The notes under the pieces are model-generated. The model was not told where the DNA came from and ran no database searches. It worked only from the letters and a program-made list of their open reading frames with translations. From NCBI GenBank assembly GCA_963383645.1, contig OY726571.1:21317599-21381598 (forward strand): DNA of 64,000 bases, read 5' to 3'. Made by a program: the position numbers and the translations under genes. Source of the DNA: Muscardinus avellanarius (Eukaryota > Chordata > Mammalia > Rodentia > Gliridae). Of the stretch, positions 42,194 through 54,723 are shown piece after piece (the first letter of the stretch is position 1; every line of letters begins with the position of its first letter).

Positions 42194-45100
42194 TAGGAAG
42201 TTATATTTTCATATATCCAAGTACATATACAAAATCCAAATAAAATTATTGATAGTTCTGATTATTCAAGTATTTTAATATTATCATTAAATAGTCACAA
42301 TGAAGTGTCAAATGAAAGTAGTATCATTATTATTTATGTCAGAAAATACGTAATGTTTCTTTTACAAATGTGTGACTTTTTTTGTGGGTTTGGGGATGGA
42401 ACCCAGAGACATTCAACCTCTGAGCTACACCCCCTGCCCTATTTTATAATCTTTATTTTGAAAAAGGGTCTCACTAAGTTGCAGAGGGCCTCACTAAGTA
42501 GCTGAGGCTGTCCGCAAACCGCGATCCTCCAGTCTTAGCCTCCTGAATGCTGGGATTACAAGCATGCACCACCATGCCTGGCTCAAGCATGCGATTAATT
42601 AATTAAATGACACTTCTCTTCCAAAAGAAAAAGTGGGCAAATCCATCTACAAGTTGTTTATAAATAAATGTCAGTGCCCCTAAATCATACATAAAAGTGC
42701 CCAAGTCACAAGTCACACAAATGTTAGTCTAAATATGAGATAGTAGTTTTTACCTATCAGTAAGATAAGAAAATGAACTCTATCATATACTACTAGTGGG
42801 AGTAAAAATGAATTTAAACTTTTAGAATAGTAATTTGGCAATATGTGCTGTGTCTAACTTAACAATTCCACTTCCAATAATCTTAACTTTTTCATCATAT
42901 ATTTTATTAATTTTCTGCAATAATCACGTATTGCTTTTACTGACCACAAAACACCCAACATGACACATTTTTCTAGAAAGTAAAATGTAGTCTAAATTCT
43001 CACTTTTAGTCTGTAAAACTAGTCTCATAAATTTGACTTTCTTTTCGTTGTTGTTGTTGTTGTTGTTGTTGTGCTGAGGATTGAACCCAAGGGCATTCTC
43101 CCTCTGAGATATAACCCCAGCTCTATTTTTTATTCTTAATCTTGAAGCAGGGTCTCACTAAGTTTTGGAGGGCCTTACTAAGTAGCTGAGGCTGGCCGAG
43201 AACCGTGATCCTCCGGTCTCATCCTCCCAAGGACTGGGATTACAAGCGTCTGTCACCATGCCCCGCCTTAAATTTCACTTTCTTAAGAGTAACCAGATTA
43301 CATACAAACAGTTATAAATGAGAAAATGTAAACTTATATTTCCCATAAATCAAATTTCCTCCCATTTGACAAAAAATTTTTGGCTTTTAAATTCAAATTT
43401 AAGTGTCAGTAGAAATCAAGAAAATTTAGTAAAACAGCCTAGCTGGAGAAACAGGCTGGTGCCTAATGATCAGAGATATTTCATGAACTCTTCAGAGGTA
43501 TCACTAGTCCTCAAGCTACTCAACATTGCCTAGTGTAGGTGTTCTTTCCATCAATGCATTACGTCTAATATCTAAATTTTGCAAGTGTTTTTTTTTTCTT
43601 AAAATGTTCTAAGGGACATATGTTATTTTAGCCTCTAAAACTGAAATGAGAAAATACAAGTTAAAAAATACAATGAACTGGATCTTCCAGTTGCCCATGC
43701 ATAATATTTTTAAAACAAAAGATTCAGAAACAAAGGAGAATAGTGTATCCACTTGAGTGCTACCTTTGTTGGTGCAACGTACACGACCACCCCGTCATCG
43801 CTCTCCTTCAGCACTCTCTCCATGCAGTAGTAGGAAATGTAGGTTTTGCCTGAAGATGTCGGGGCCACAATCACAGCTGACTCATATTTATCCACAACAT
43901 CCAAGAGCTCCCGCTGCAGGGTTCAGAGCACAAGTTGTGTCGATGATACGAACAGCATGTACCAAAACAAACACATTAATACATTTCCAGTATGGTTTTC
44001 TGAACCTCAATAAGTGGGTGTTGCAAACATACAGAAGAAGCAAAAGGAAAATCTAAAGCACCATGTCATTCTTGCAGAAGATAAATTTTAATGCTTTTGA
44101 GTATCTGAAAGGTGAGTTGGGTTTGTGATAAGTGGAGAGTGAGTCTGAATAAAATGGCTTGTTTCTGGGAAGATCTTTTTTCATAGTTACTCATTTGTCA
44201 TTGAGTTAGTGCAGATTAACTTTGAGAAATAGAGGTCTAAGAAGTAGCCGTTATGTGTTTTGTGATGATGGAAATAAGACTAAGGAGGAGAAACAGGAAA
44301 AATTCTTCAATTTACTGCTTATCTTCTATTTTCTATATAGAAGTATACCAGATATCTCCTTTAAAGGGCAGGTCCTTCATCTTTTCATCCTATGTTTCTA
44401 TTCATCAAAATGATGACTTGTCATAGAAACTGTAAGGCCCCATGAAGTGCAGAAAATAGAGAAAATCCCAAATCCCAACCTGTTCACATGGGTCCTCTCC
44501 TAGCCACCTCTCAGACTGAAGTGGGTATCAGAACAATTACAGTGTGCATGGAATTAATAAAAAAGCATTTGGAGAGCCTGCATACTAACCTGAAATGAGG
44601 GTACAGCCCTAATGCTCATAGAAAGGCAATACACAATGTTTAAGATACATCTCCATTGTCAACAGAAGACAAACTCTATAATCTAGTTTGATACGCTTTT
44701 AGTGTCCCTACTCACTCACCTACCCAAGAATCATTTTTTTCAAAGCTTGCTTCCTAGGGTGGCAGTACTGAAAGATGTTGTAACATTTAAGAGGTGGTCC
44801 TAGTAGAAAACCCTTAGATCACTGGGGTGTGCCCTCAGAAGCTAGTTCTTATGAGACTTCTTGGTAGTTCTCAAGAGAAGGATGTTATAAAGAGCTTGAA
44901 CGCAGCCCAACCTCACTCAGCTCTCTACCTGTGATCCTCCTGTCTCAGCCCCCCAGGTCCTGGGATTAGAAGCATGCACGACCACACTCATCTATTAAGT
45001 AAAAATTTACTTTCTTTAAATGAGAAAATAATATATATTTAGTATTTTAAATAATGAAAAGTATTAATAACATGACTCAATATTAAGACATCTGTGCCAA

Positions 45101-48100
45101 ATAGAATATAGAGAGCCACAATAATGGGCAACTTCTGCATTCATATGTAATAATAAATACAAGTATTTTTTTCATTCACATTATCACCTGCCATGTGTCA
45201 GGAATAAAATCCTGGACCCTCGGATCTGCATCTTTTCTTTCCTCTCGTATCAAGTAATGGCCCATGTATTGTAGTTGAAACCGAGCTGGTCCCATTCCAA
45301 CTGAGTATTTCTTCTTCTTTTCGTTTTTGTCATCTATTGCATCCTATATCATTTTGAAAGACCATTTCAATTGATTTTAAATTACAACAGTATTTAAACT
45401 ATTAAAACATTTATTACTGAGTTTCTTCTATGTGAAAAACACATTTTACCCCCTTCTAAATTGTATGAAGACATTACCACTTAAATCATCATCTTATTTC
45501 TGAATAAACTGGTAGACATCAACCTGATATATTTTTAAAAATTTAATTACATTATAGCTTTTATATGTTTTGCTAGAATTAAATATAAGGTTAATTTTAA
45601 TAGTCAGTAGAAATTATTAATTTGTTAAATGCTGGCATTTAGTCCATTTGTTCAGGCCAGTATTTGTACAGAATTTCTAATGATAGATGACTTCAAGATT
45701 TGGCAATTGGATCACTAATAATGATAATAATTATAATATTTTAGTTAAAAAATCTAGGAAAGATAAGTGTAAGACACATTATATATACGTAATAATTGCT
45801 TATTAAATAAAACTTTAAAATATATTACCTGGGCTGGATATAAAGAAATTGCCAACTCATTAAATCCTAAATATTTGAGGCATCTGGTTATGAGTTGCTG
45901 ATCTGATTCTTGCAAAAGTTCTGAATATTTTTCCATCAAGGAGTGGATCCTCTTCATCATTTGAACAGCTATATTTAAGTCTTTAGTGGTTTCATCTTGG
46001 TAAAAAAAAAAAATTGTTATAAAATCCACAGAAATAATATTTTTTTCTTACCCAAAATTAATCTTCTACCTATGAATCCTAGTTAAATTCACCATCTTAC
46101 TTGGCATAATGAAGATTTGGTAGTAAAGAAGACTAAATAAAATAAAACTAAAGTTTAATTGCCAATACTTCTTATCCCCATGAACACCTATATTGGTGCT
46201 AGAAAAAAGAAAAATCCTGTAGTTTATGAAAGAAATAAGGTCATTAACACTGAACTTTTTAGAAGTCAATAGAGAGTAAGAAACGTTTTCTCCATCTATT
46301 ATTTTCATGTTTCCTCTACTATGTTCAAAGAAAAATATTTATATGACTCTAAATACCTGGATACCTGGTAAAAACTTAGCAACATTTTTATCTCTGTTAC
46401 TGACCACAGATAAGAGCTTGTAACCACTGGGTTCCTTCAGTTCAATCTATCTCTTCCAACTGCCTGATCCAGACGTTGATAATCCCTCTTCATTTCTTTA
46501 TACTCATATACATCCTTTTAATCCTCACCTCTGCTAATCTTTTCATGCTTATCATAAGGTCTGTTTTGAGTCAACCTTTCTTCTAATCAACCTATTTTTT
46601 AGCTTATTTAACAAATACTATCAAACACCTACTAAATGTTATATAAGGCTACCAAAGAAATTTAATACAGATTTCTTACCCTTCCAGGAGCTTCCAGTTT
46701 ACTTAGAAAGACTATGTGTAATACTTGACTGGTTCACATTGAGCAACAGAAACCACAGGTATTATATTAGCCTGATTATCTCATGAAAAGATATTGCACA
46801 AAATGAATTTATGAGATAGATAGAATTTAGGTAGACATAAAACAAGGATGCGGATATTTGTGACAAATACTACTATTGGCTCTCTACTCGACACGTGTCA
46901 CCCCAAATTCTTCATTTGTTTCTCTGTATTATTGAAAGCTTCAATGTACCCAGGGAAAAGCCTACATTTACCAGAACCCTTATGATTAAATGTGGGCTTG
47001 TGAAAATTCTGGCTAATGATACCATGGCAAAAGTTGTTGATGGCTAGGAAGAACTCTATCAAAGAAAGACAAAGAGCTACAAAGAGAAGATTCTGTCTTC
47101 GTCCTTTCCTTTTAATATTTGCTAGAATGTAGTCATCTACAACTACAAGGCAACCTGAAGAATTGCCAAGGATAATGAAATTCAAAGCTGGAGAAGCCTG
47201 GGTAACTGGCAGCATTGTGGGGCTGCCTACATGTGAACCCCATCTAAATAATGAAATAACTAGTGCCTTCTTTAAGCCACGATTAGCTCTGATCTCTCTG
47301 AACAGCAGCCTTCTGCGAACTCTGTTTCATCATCTCGGTTGGGAAGAAAAATATATGCCAAGTTAAGTTTTATGCCTCTCATGGGGATAAAATACACAAT
47401 GGAAAGCTGAATTTGCTAGAACAGATTGAAGGTAGTAGAATAAAAGTTTGAGGTGGGGAGAACCTGTGAGTAGTGTTTTAAATGGACTCCAGTATAAAAT
47501 GTTTAAGACTGAAAAATAGATTAAGTTTGCTCATAAGAACTGTCATACTAGAGGTATTACAAAACACGGTGATTTCATCTGCCACCAAGTTACACATCCT
47601 TATGCAGTCCTGTTTCTCCCTCATATTCCTCCTTTATATCCCTTTTTCTTTCCTACTACCTGCTGTAAAAATTGTAAAGTAGAGCACATGGAATCCACAG
47701 CAATGGAAGAACTCAGCAATATTGATTTACCCAGAAAGAAAACAGTAATGCTTTGGGACTCAAAGAGTAAGTGATAAATTATCCCTGGGTGCCTCAACAT
47801 GCTTTTTTTCCCCTTAGCCATTTTCAATACTTGAAAAAATAGTTGCTATTATTGTTGTTTGGGTATTTGTTTCCTTGTTTGTGTAGTGGGGATTGAAGAT
47901 AACAGCATTCTACTTCTAAACTACACTCTCACTTTTTTATTTGGAAATAGGATCTCACTAAAGTTGCTGACAGCCTCACGAAGTTGCTGAGGCTGGCTTC
48001 GAACCTGTGATCATCCTGCCTCAGCCTCCCAAGTAACGGCATTATACCACCACACCTAACTGGCAAATTGTTATTTTTAAGCCTATGTTTGAATGTGTTT

Positions 48101-50081
48101 ATGAACATGCTGTTTATTTGCTATGAAAACCATCTAAAATGTCATCGCTCATTAATAAAATTGAGGTAGTAATACATAAAATCAGATGTGTGTTATGTCT
48201 TATAACACAGATTTCCAATGAATAAATGACCACCTTCATCATTACATTTGTGTTAATTCACCATTCACCAAAATATAAAAACAGGATCACATACTTTCCA
48301 CTTGACAATGTTCTTTCCACACTTTCAAGCAAACATTCAACCCTAACATTTCAGCTCGAACTTTCACCGAGTCACTTTTACACGATTTCAAAAAGTCTTC
48401 CAGGCTCTTTATTCCAGAATTTAAATTTTCTTTCATTTCTTTTTCAATAGAAAATGACAGAGCATTCCATTTTTGCTCTTCTTTCTGTTCTTCCTTAGCC
48501 AGTAACCTCTTCTTATTCTCTCTAGCAATTATTTCAGCCTTGGTCTCCTGTCCAAAAAGAAAGAAACAATAATATTGCAGCAATTGGCAATATCCCAAGA
48601 TAATATTTCATGAGGGAGGTGATTTATTTAGGTGTGTGGTGGTTATTTTAACCATCATTCCAGTTTTTGACTAGGCATAAAAAGTATTTTTTCTTAAAAT
48701 TAAGCCTCTGTCAATTTAAAACATTTGATAATTCAATTTAGTGAATATACAGGCTCTCTGTAGATAATTTCCTCAGTTTCTAAGTGGTGTATATTATAAG
48801 TAGAAGAGTAACTGCAGTCAAATCAAGAGACATCGGACCACTGTTTTCTCATGTCTCTGTGCAGTGGGACGTGATGTTTTCCCTAGAATTACCTCCCGAG
48901 TCACCTTCCTGTTCTCTACTTGGTCAAGATATTTCTACCTTGAAGTGCTCCTTGGCTCTCTTGCACCCACATCCTGTATTCCTACTCTACCCTGGCACTC
49001 ATGTCAACATATAATGTAGTTGGGACTCTACTTGTCATCCTTCCTCTCTAGATTGAGATCCTTGAGACAGAATTGTGCTGTAATAGTCTGTGTGTCCCAA
49101 GCACAAAGCCTTTAGTCCATATTGTTGAGTGAATGAGTCCACATGGAATGAATGAGTTAATAATGCAATGAGTCGAGAATATGGTGAATAAATAAATGAG
49201 AGTGAGAATAACAGGAGCGGATAGAAGGACCAACATAAATACAAGTGATTTGCTCTATCTAGATAAATGTTTCCATTTGATTTCAGTATAATATGGATTC
49301 ACTTTTACTATGCTTTTATCAACCTGACTTTTAAGACAAATTAGAGAACTGTATCAGCAAGAGAGTTCTAACTTTTCACTATTCTGATTAGTCATGGAAT
49401 TAATATGTAAATATTTGCCTATAATGAAGTCAATTTTAGATGTTATCACTTTGTATTTAATTTTTTATAATTTTGGTTGGTGCATTGTGATTTACATAAA
49501 AGTGAGATTCATAGTGATAAAATCATATATGCACATGCCTTTAATTGGTCCATTTTTCCCCATCTGTCTTCTTTCCACCCCCTTCTCCCTCTCTCAGTCC
49601 TCTTCCACTATTCTACTTGTCACTTTCTCCAATTATCTTAAGTCCCTTTATTTCCTATTTTCTTTCCAGCTTCCACATATGAAAGGAAACTTTTGACCCT
49701 TGGCTTTCTAAGACTGGCTGACCTCAGCATAATGTTCTTTAGTTCCATCCATTTTCCTGCAAATGACATAATTTTGTTTTTCTTTATGACCGCATGTATG
49801 CTTCCTTTTCATTATCCACTCATTTGTTGATGGACACCTAGGTTGGTTTCATAACATACCTATAGTGAATTGTTCTGCTATAAACATGGGTCTCTTTGTG
49901 TCACTATAGGATTCTGACTTTAATTCTTTTGGAACGATACCTAGAAGTGATATAGCTTGGTTATATAGTGTTTTATTCCTAACTTTTTGAGGAAGCTTCA
50001 TACTAATCTCCACAGTTGTACTACTTTACAATCCCACCAACAGTATATAAGTATTCCTTGTTCCTACATCCTCACCAGAAT

Positions 50082-50116
<35 letters not shown>

Positions 50117-50462
50117 TTCATTTTGCAGGTCTTGGGATAGAACCCAGGGGCATTTGACACCCAAGCTACACCCTCTGCCCTATTTTTTATTCTTTATTTT
50201 AAAACAGGGTCTCACTAAGTTGTGGAGGGCCTCACTAAGTAGCTGAAGCTGTCCACAAATCACAATCCTTTGGTCTCAGCCTCCCTAATGCTGGGATTAT
50301 AAGCGTGCACCACCACACCCAGCTCTCACCAGCATTTATTATTGTTTGTATTCTTAGTGATTTCTATTCTAAGTGAAATGAGATGGAATTTCAGCATAAT
50401 TCCTATTTGCATTATCCAAATTGCTAAGTCTGATGAACATGTTTTCATATATTTGTTATCTA

Positions 50463-50503
<41 letters not shown>

Positions 50504-52757
50504 TGGTGGTACTGGGGTTCCTGGAAACCCTTCTACTTCCAGGCTGCACTCCCAGACCTCTTTTTATATTTTTATTTGGAAACAGGGTCTCTTAAGCCAG
50601 CACGGCTGGCTTTGAACCTGTACGATCCTGCTGTCTCCGCCTCACAAGAGTGGGGATTACAAGCATGCACCACCACACTTGGCTGTATATTTTCTTTTTT
50701 AAAAGTGTTATTTGGTTTAATAGGTTTCAATTTAGTTCATTTTGGGCTATTGCAGTTTCATTATTATTTTGCATACTTCATATATTTTGGATATTAGTCT
50801 TCTATCAGAGAGTAGCTGGTTAAGATTTTCCCTGAAAAGTTTCTATGCAGCAAAAGAAACTATCAAGAACCTTAAGAAGGAGCTGACAGAATAGAAGATC
50901 TTTTTCGGCTACTCCTCCAATAGAGGACTGATATTGGAGCCTATATACAAAGAACTAAAAAAACTTTCCACCAAAAAAACAAATAAATAACTCAATCAAA
51001 ACAATGACCAAGTCAACTTAAAAGACACTTCACAAAAGAAGAAACACAAATGGCTAGTAAATATATAAAAAATGTTCAGTATCTTTAGCAATTAGAGAGA
51101 GGCAAATAAAAACTACTCTGAGATTTTACCTAAATTCAACGAGAATGGCAATCATTCAAAACAGGAATAAATGCTGACAAGGATTGGAGAAGTGAAAACT
51201 CTGATTCATTATTGGTGGGGTTGCAAATTAATGAGACCATTTTGGAAAAGAGTGTGGAGGATCCTTAGAAGAATGGAAATGAACCTCTCCTATGACCCAG
51301 CTATACCACTCCCAGTGATCTACCAAAAAGGACTAAAACCAGACTACCATAGTAATACATGCATATCTATGTTTACAGCAGCGCAATCCATAATTGCCAA
51401 ACTATGGAGCCAGCCTAGATGTCTGCCAACAGATAAAGAGATTACAAGTTATGGGATATGTATACAATGTAATTCTAATCAGCCATAAAAAGAGAAAAAT
51501 TATGTTATTTGCAGGGAAATAGATGGAACTAGAGAATATTATGCCAAAATTAGGTGGTCACAAAAAGTGAAAGGTTAGATGTTTTCTCTCATGTGAGGAA
51601 GCTAGGAAGAATTTGGGACACAGAAGAATATAGACAAAGGAAAAAACCCTAGTGGGGTGATAGAGGGGGATAAGGGAGGATGTGGGAGTGGGGAGGAAGA
51701 CTCAAAGAGGGAAACAAGTCAATGGACAAGTGTACTTACTTAGGTAAATTTATCAGTACCAATCACAATGTTGTGCATGGGGAGGGGGATCTGAGGAAGG
51801 GCACTCTGGATTTTATCATGATGCATGATTACAATGCACCAATAAAATAAATTTTTTATAAAATGAAGGATGAGGAAGGGGATAATAAGAAGAAAAGATG
51901 ACTTGTGGCACTTCTAAATGAAAAAATAAAACTTTAATTGAGTGATCACCCCAACAATAAAATAGGCTTATAAATGAAATGAATTTCATCACTGTGAGAA
52001 AGTAGCAATAATACATGAAAGGGCTTGGCAAGCTTTCTTTTTTATTATAAAAGCAAAAGTTGAAATAGAAATAGCCACCATATCTGATTGAACTTCACAA
52101 TAATCTGTGATTGCTTTTGATGTTATCTTGAGTGGAATATAAAAAGGCTATTTAGATAAGTCCTCCCTTAAGCTAATGGGCTGACACCTGTTCTACAGAG
52201 TTTTGAAACTTACACTCCCTGCTTCTATTAATTAAAAGCTTGTTATGGTTTGGACTAAGAATGTTCCCCATACTTCACATAGACAAGGCAGCCATGTTGG
52301 AGGCAGGGCTTGTTTGCTGAGGAGGGATCCCTGGAGCTGTGGCCTTGTGGACTACACATGGTCCCTCCTCCTCTTGTTTTATCTTTTGATTATAGCCTTC
52401 ATGATGAGAGAGCAGAGCCCTTGCTCTTCCTCTCTCTGCCTTCCACCACCATTTCCTGGGCTCCACAGATGTGATTTGCCCTAACAGGAACTAAACCCTT
52501 TGATCTCCAGAACTGTGAGCAAAAAGTTCTTCTTCCTCTAAATTGTAGTGACAGTTGTTTCAGGTTATAGCAGTAAAAATATTGCTAAAACAAAGTTTGA
52601 CAAAGAAATAGCACACTTTTTATATCTTAGCAAACATTCCCAAATTGTAGACATTCAGAAGGAAGACTAAAGATTTTCCCCTTTTCTTTCTTTTTTTTTT
52701 TTTTGTTATTTCTAGGGGGAAGGCTTATCACACAAATACACACACACGCACACACAT

Positions 52758-52813
<56 letters not shown>

Positions 52814-53244
52814 GTTTTATTTCTGAAAACATCACCATGATCAATTGATAAGGCAGATATGTGACAAATGCCTTTGTTAGTGACTGGTTTTGTTAAGTTG
52901 GTCCTCCCTCTAATACATTAAAATCTTCAATCTCAAAAGACACATTTAATAAAAAGAAAAAAATACCTTTTTCTAGTCCCAGACTTTGAGAATCATATAA
53001 ATAGACTAAACCTTAATGAGTTGCCCACTTTTATAAAAGATAGCAAATGTTGGCTTCCTCTAAAGTCATAAAATCTATAAATCCAAATTTTTAACAAAAT
53101 TTTCTACACTTAGCCATTAATATAAAAAATATTAATTTATAATTTTTGGTACTAGCAATTGAACCAGAGTCATTCTGTCTTTGAGCTACATTCCCAGACC
53201 TTTTTTATTTATTTATTTATTTATTTATTTATTATTTATTTATG

Positions 53245-53275
<31 letters not shown>

Positions 53276-53745
53276 GTGCTGGGGATTGAACCCAGAGGTA
53301 TTCTACCTCCAAGCTATATCCCCAAACCTATTTGTTATTCTTTATTTTGAAACAGGGTCTCACTAAGTTGCTAGAGCCTCACTAAGTAGCTGAAGCTGGC
53401 CACTAACCCTTATCCTCCTATCTCAGCCTCCCAAGTACTGGGATTACAAGCATACACCACCATGCCTGGCTTCCAGACCATTTTATTTTTTATTTTGAAA
53501 TAGGATTTCACTAAGTTGTTAAGGCTAGCCTCGAAACCATCCTTCTGCCTATGCCTCCCAAGTACTGGAATTATAGCACTACCATGCCCAACAACTTATC
53601 ATTTTTAACACCATAAACTATTCATGTTAATATTTCAGAAGTAGATTTAAACTTTCTTTATTTACTCTCTGTACTCTATACTCAACCATGGCCCTTGGGA
53701 GAAAAATGAAATTTAAAAAATCAAAAAGGTAAAATTGTAGGAATC

Positions 53746-53802
<57 letters not shown>

Positions 53803-54644
53803 GAAGTTCAAATCTTCCATCCAAGAAAGGTAGTGGATTAGTTATCTAAGTAATTTGTTGATTAATTCTCTAATCAATCATCTAGCTTTGGGAAAGTGCA
53901 GAAAACCTATATAATTCAAGAAAAAGTCAGCAGAAAATTGTCATGTCTGTTTTCCACCTATGTTAAAAAAGATTTTCATTGTCATTAGTTGGCAAACAAC
54001 TATATTTTAATGTTACTTAAGTCCAAGCCTTTAGTGACTTAATTCCTCATATTTTTCCAAATAAATAAATGTTATAATGTATAGAGAGTCACATGTAACT
54101 TTTTATTTGCAGGTTAGAATTTCTTAGCAAGTAAATAAAACAATAAAAAATTAATACTACTTATTTATTTATTTTGTGTGTGGTGCTCAGGATTGAACCC
54201 AGGGGCATTCTACCTTTTAACTACACTTCCAGTTCTATTTTTTATTCTTTATTTTAAAACAAGGTCTCACTAAGTTGCTAGAACCTCACTAAGTAGCTGA
54301 GGCTGACCACAAATCCTGATCCTCCTGCCTCAGCCTCCCAAAGTACTGAGATTACAAGCATATATCACCATGCCTGGCTTTCAGACCTTTTAATTTTTTT
54401 ATTTTGAAATAGCATCTTACTAAGTTGTTGAGGCTGGCCTCAACAACTCATATATGTATATGTGTATATGTGTGTATACATATAATATATTATTACATAT
54501 ATTATATATGTGTATTGTATATATATGTGTATATATACATATATACATATATACATACATACATATGTATATATGTATGTATGTATATACATATGTATAT
54601 GTATATATACATATGTATATGAGGAATTAAGTCACTAAAGGCTT

Positions 54645-54723
<79 letters not shown>

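Larger units (their letters stand above)
45996..48294. other. Intron between exons F and G
   Basis: AT-rich; one diverged SINE, one L2-like trace, otherwise nothing recognised. Confidence 0.45.
49425..50820 (-). repeat. L1 ORF2 end and 3' UTR, minus orientation, with two SINE insertions
   Basis: Starts at the L1 3' end (GGTTGGTGCATTGTGATTTA), passes through TTCCATCCATTTTCCTGCAA and TTTGTTGATGGACACCTAGG, and reaches ORF2 sequence near 50790 (GATATTAGTCTTCTATCAGA). It is interrupted by SINEs at 50082-50324 and 50466-50684. It abuts an L1 fragment of opposite orientation at about 50820. Confidence 0.8.

Noticed and set aside
49425..51865. One twin-primed (inverted) L1 insertion
   Set aside because: Both arms contain the 3' UTR; twin priming gives non-overlapping pieces.
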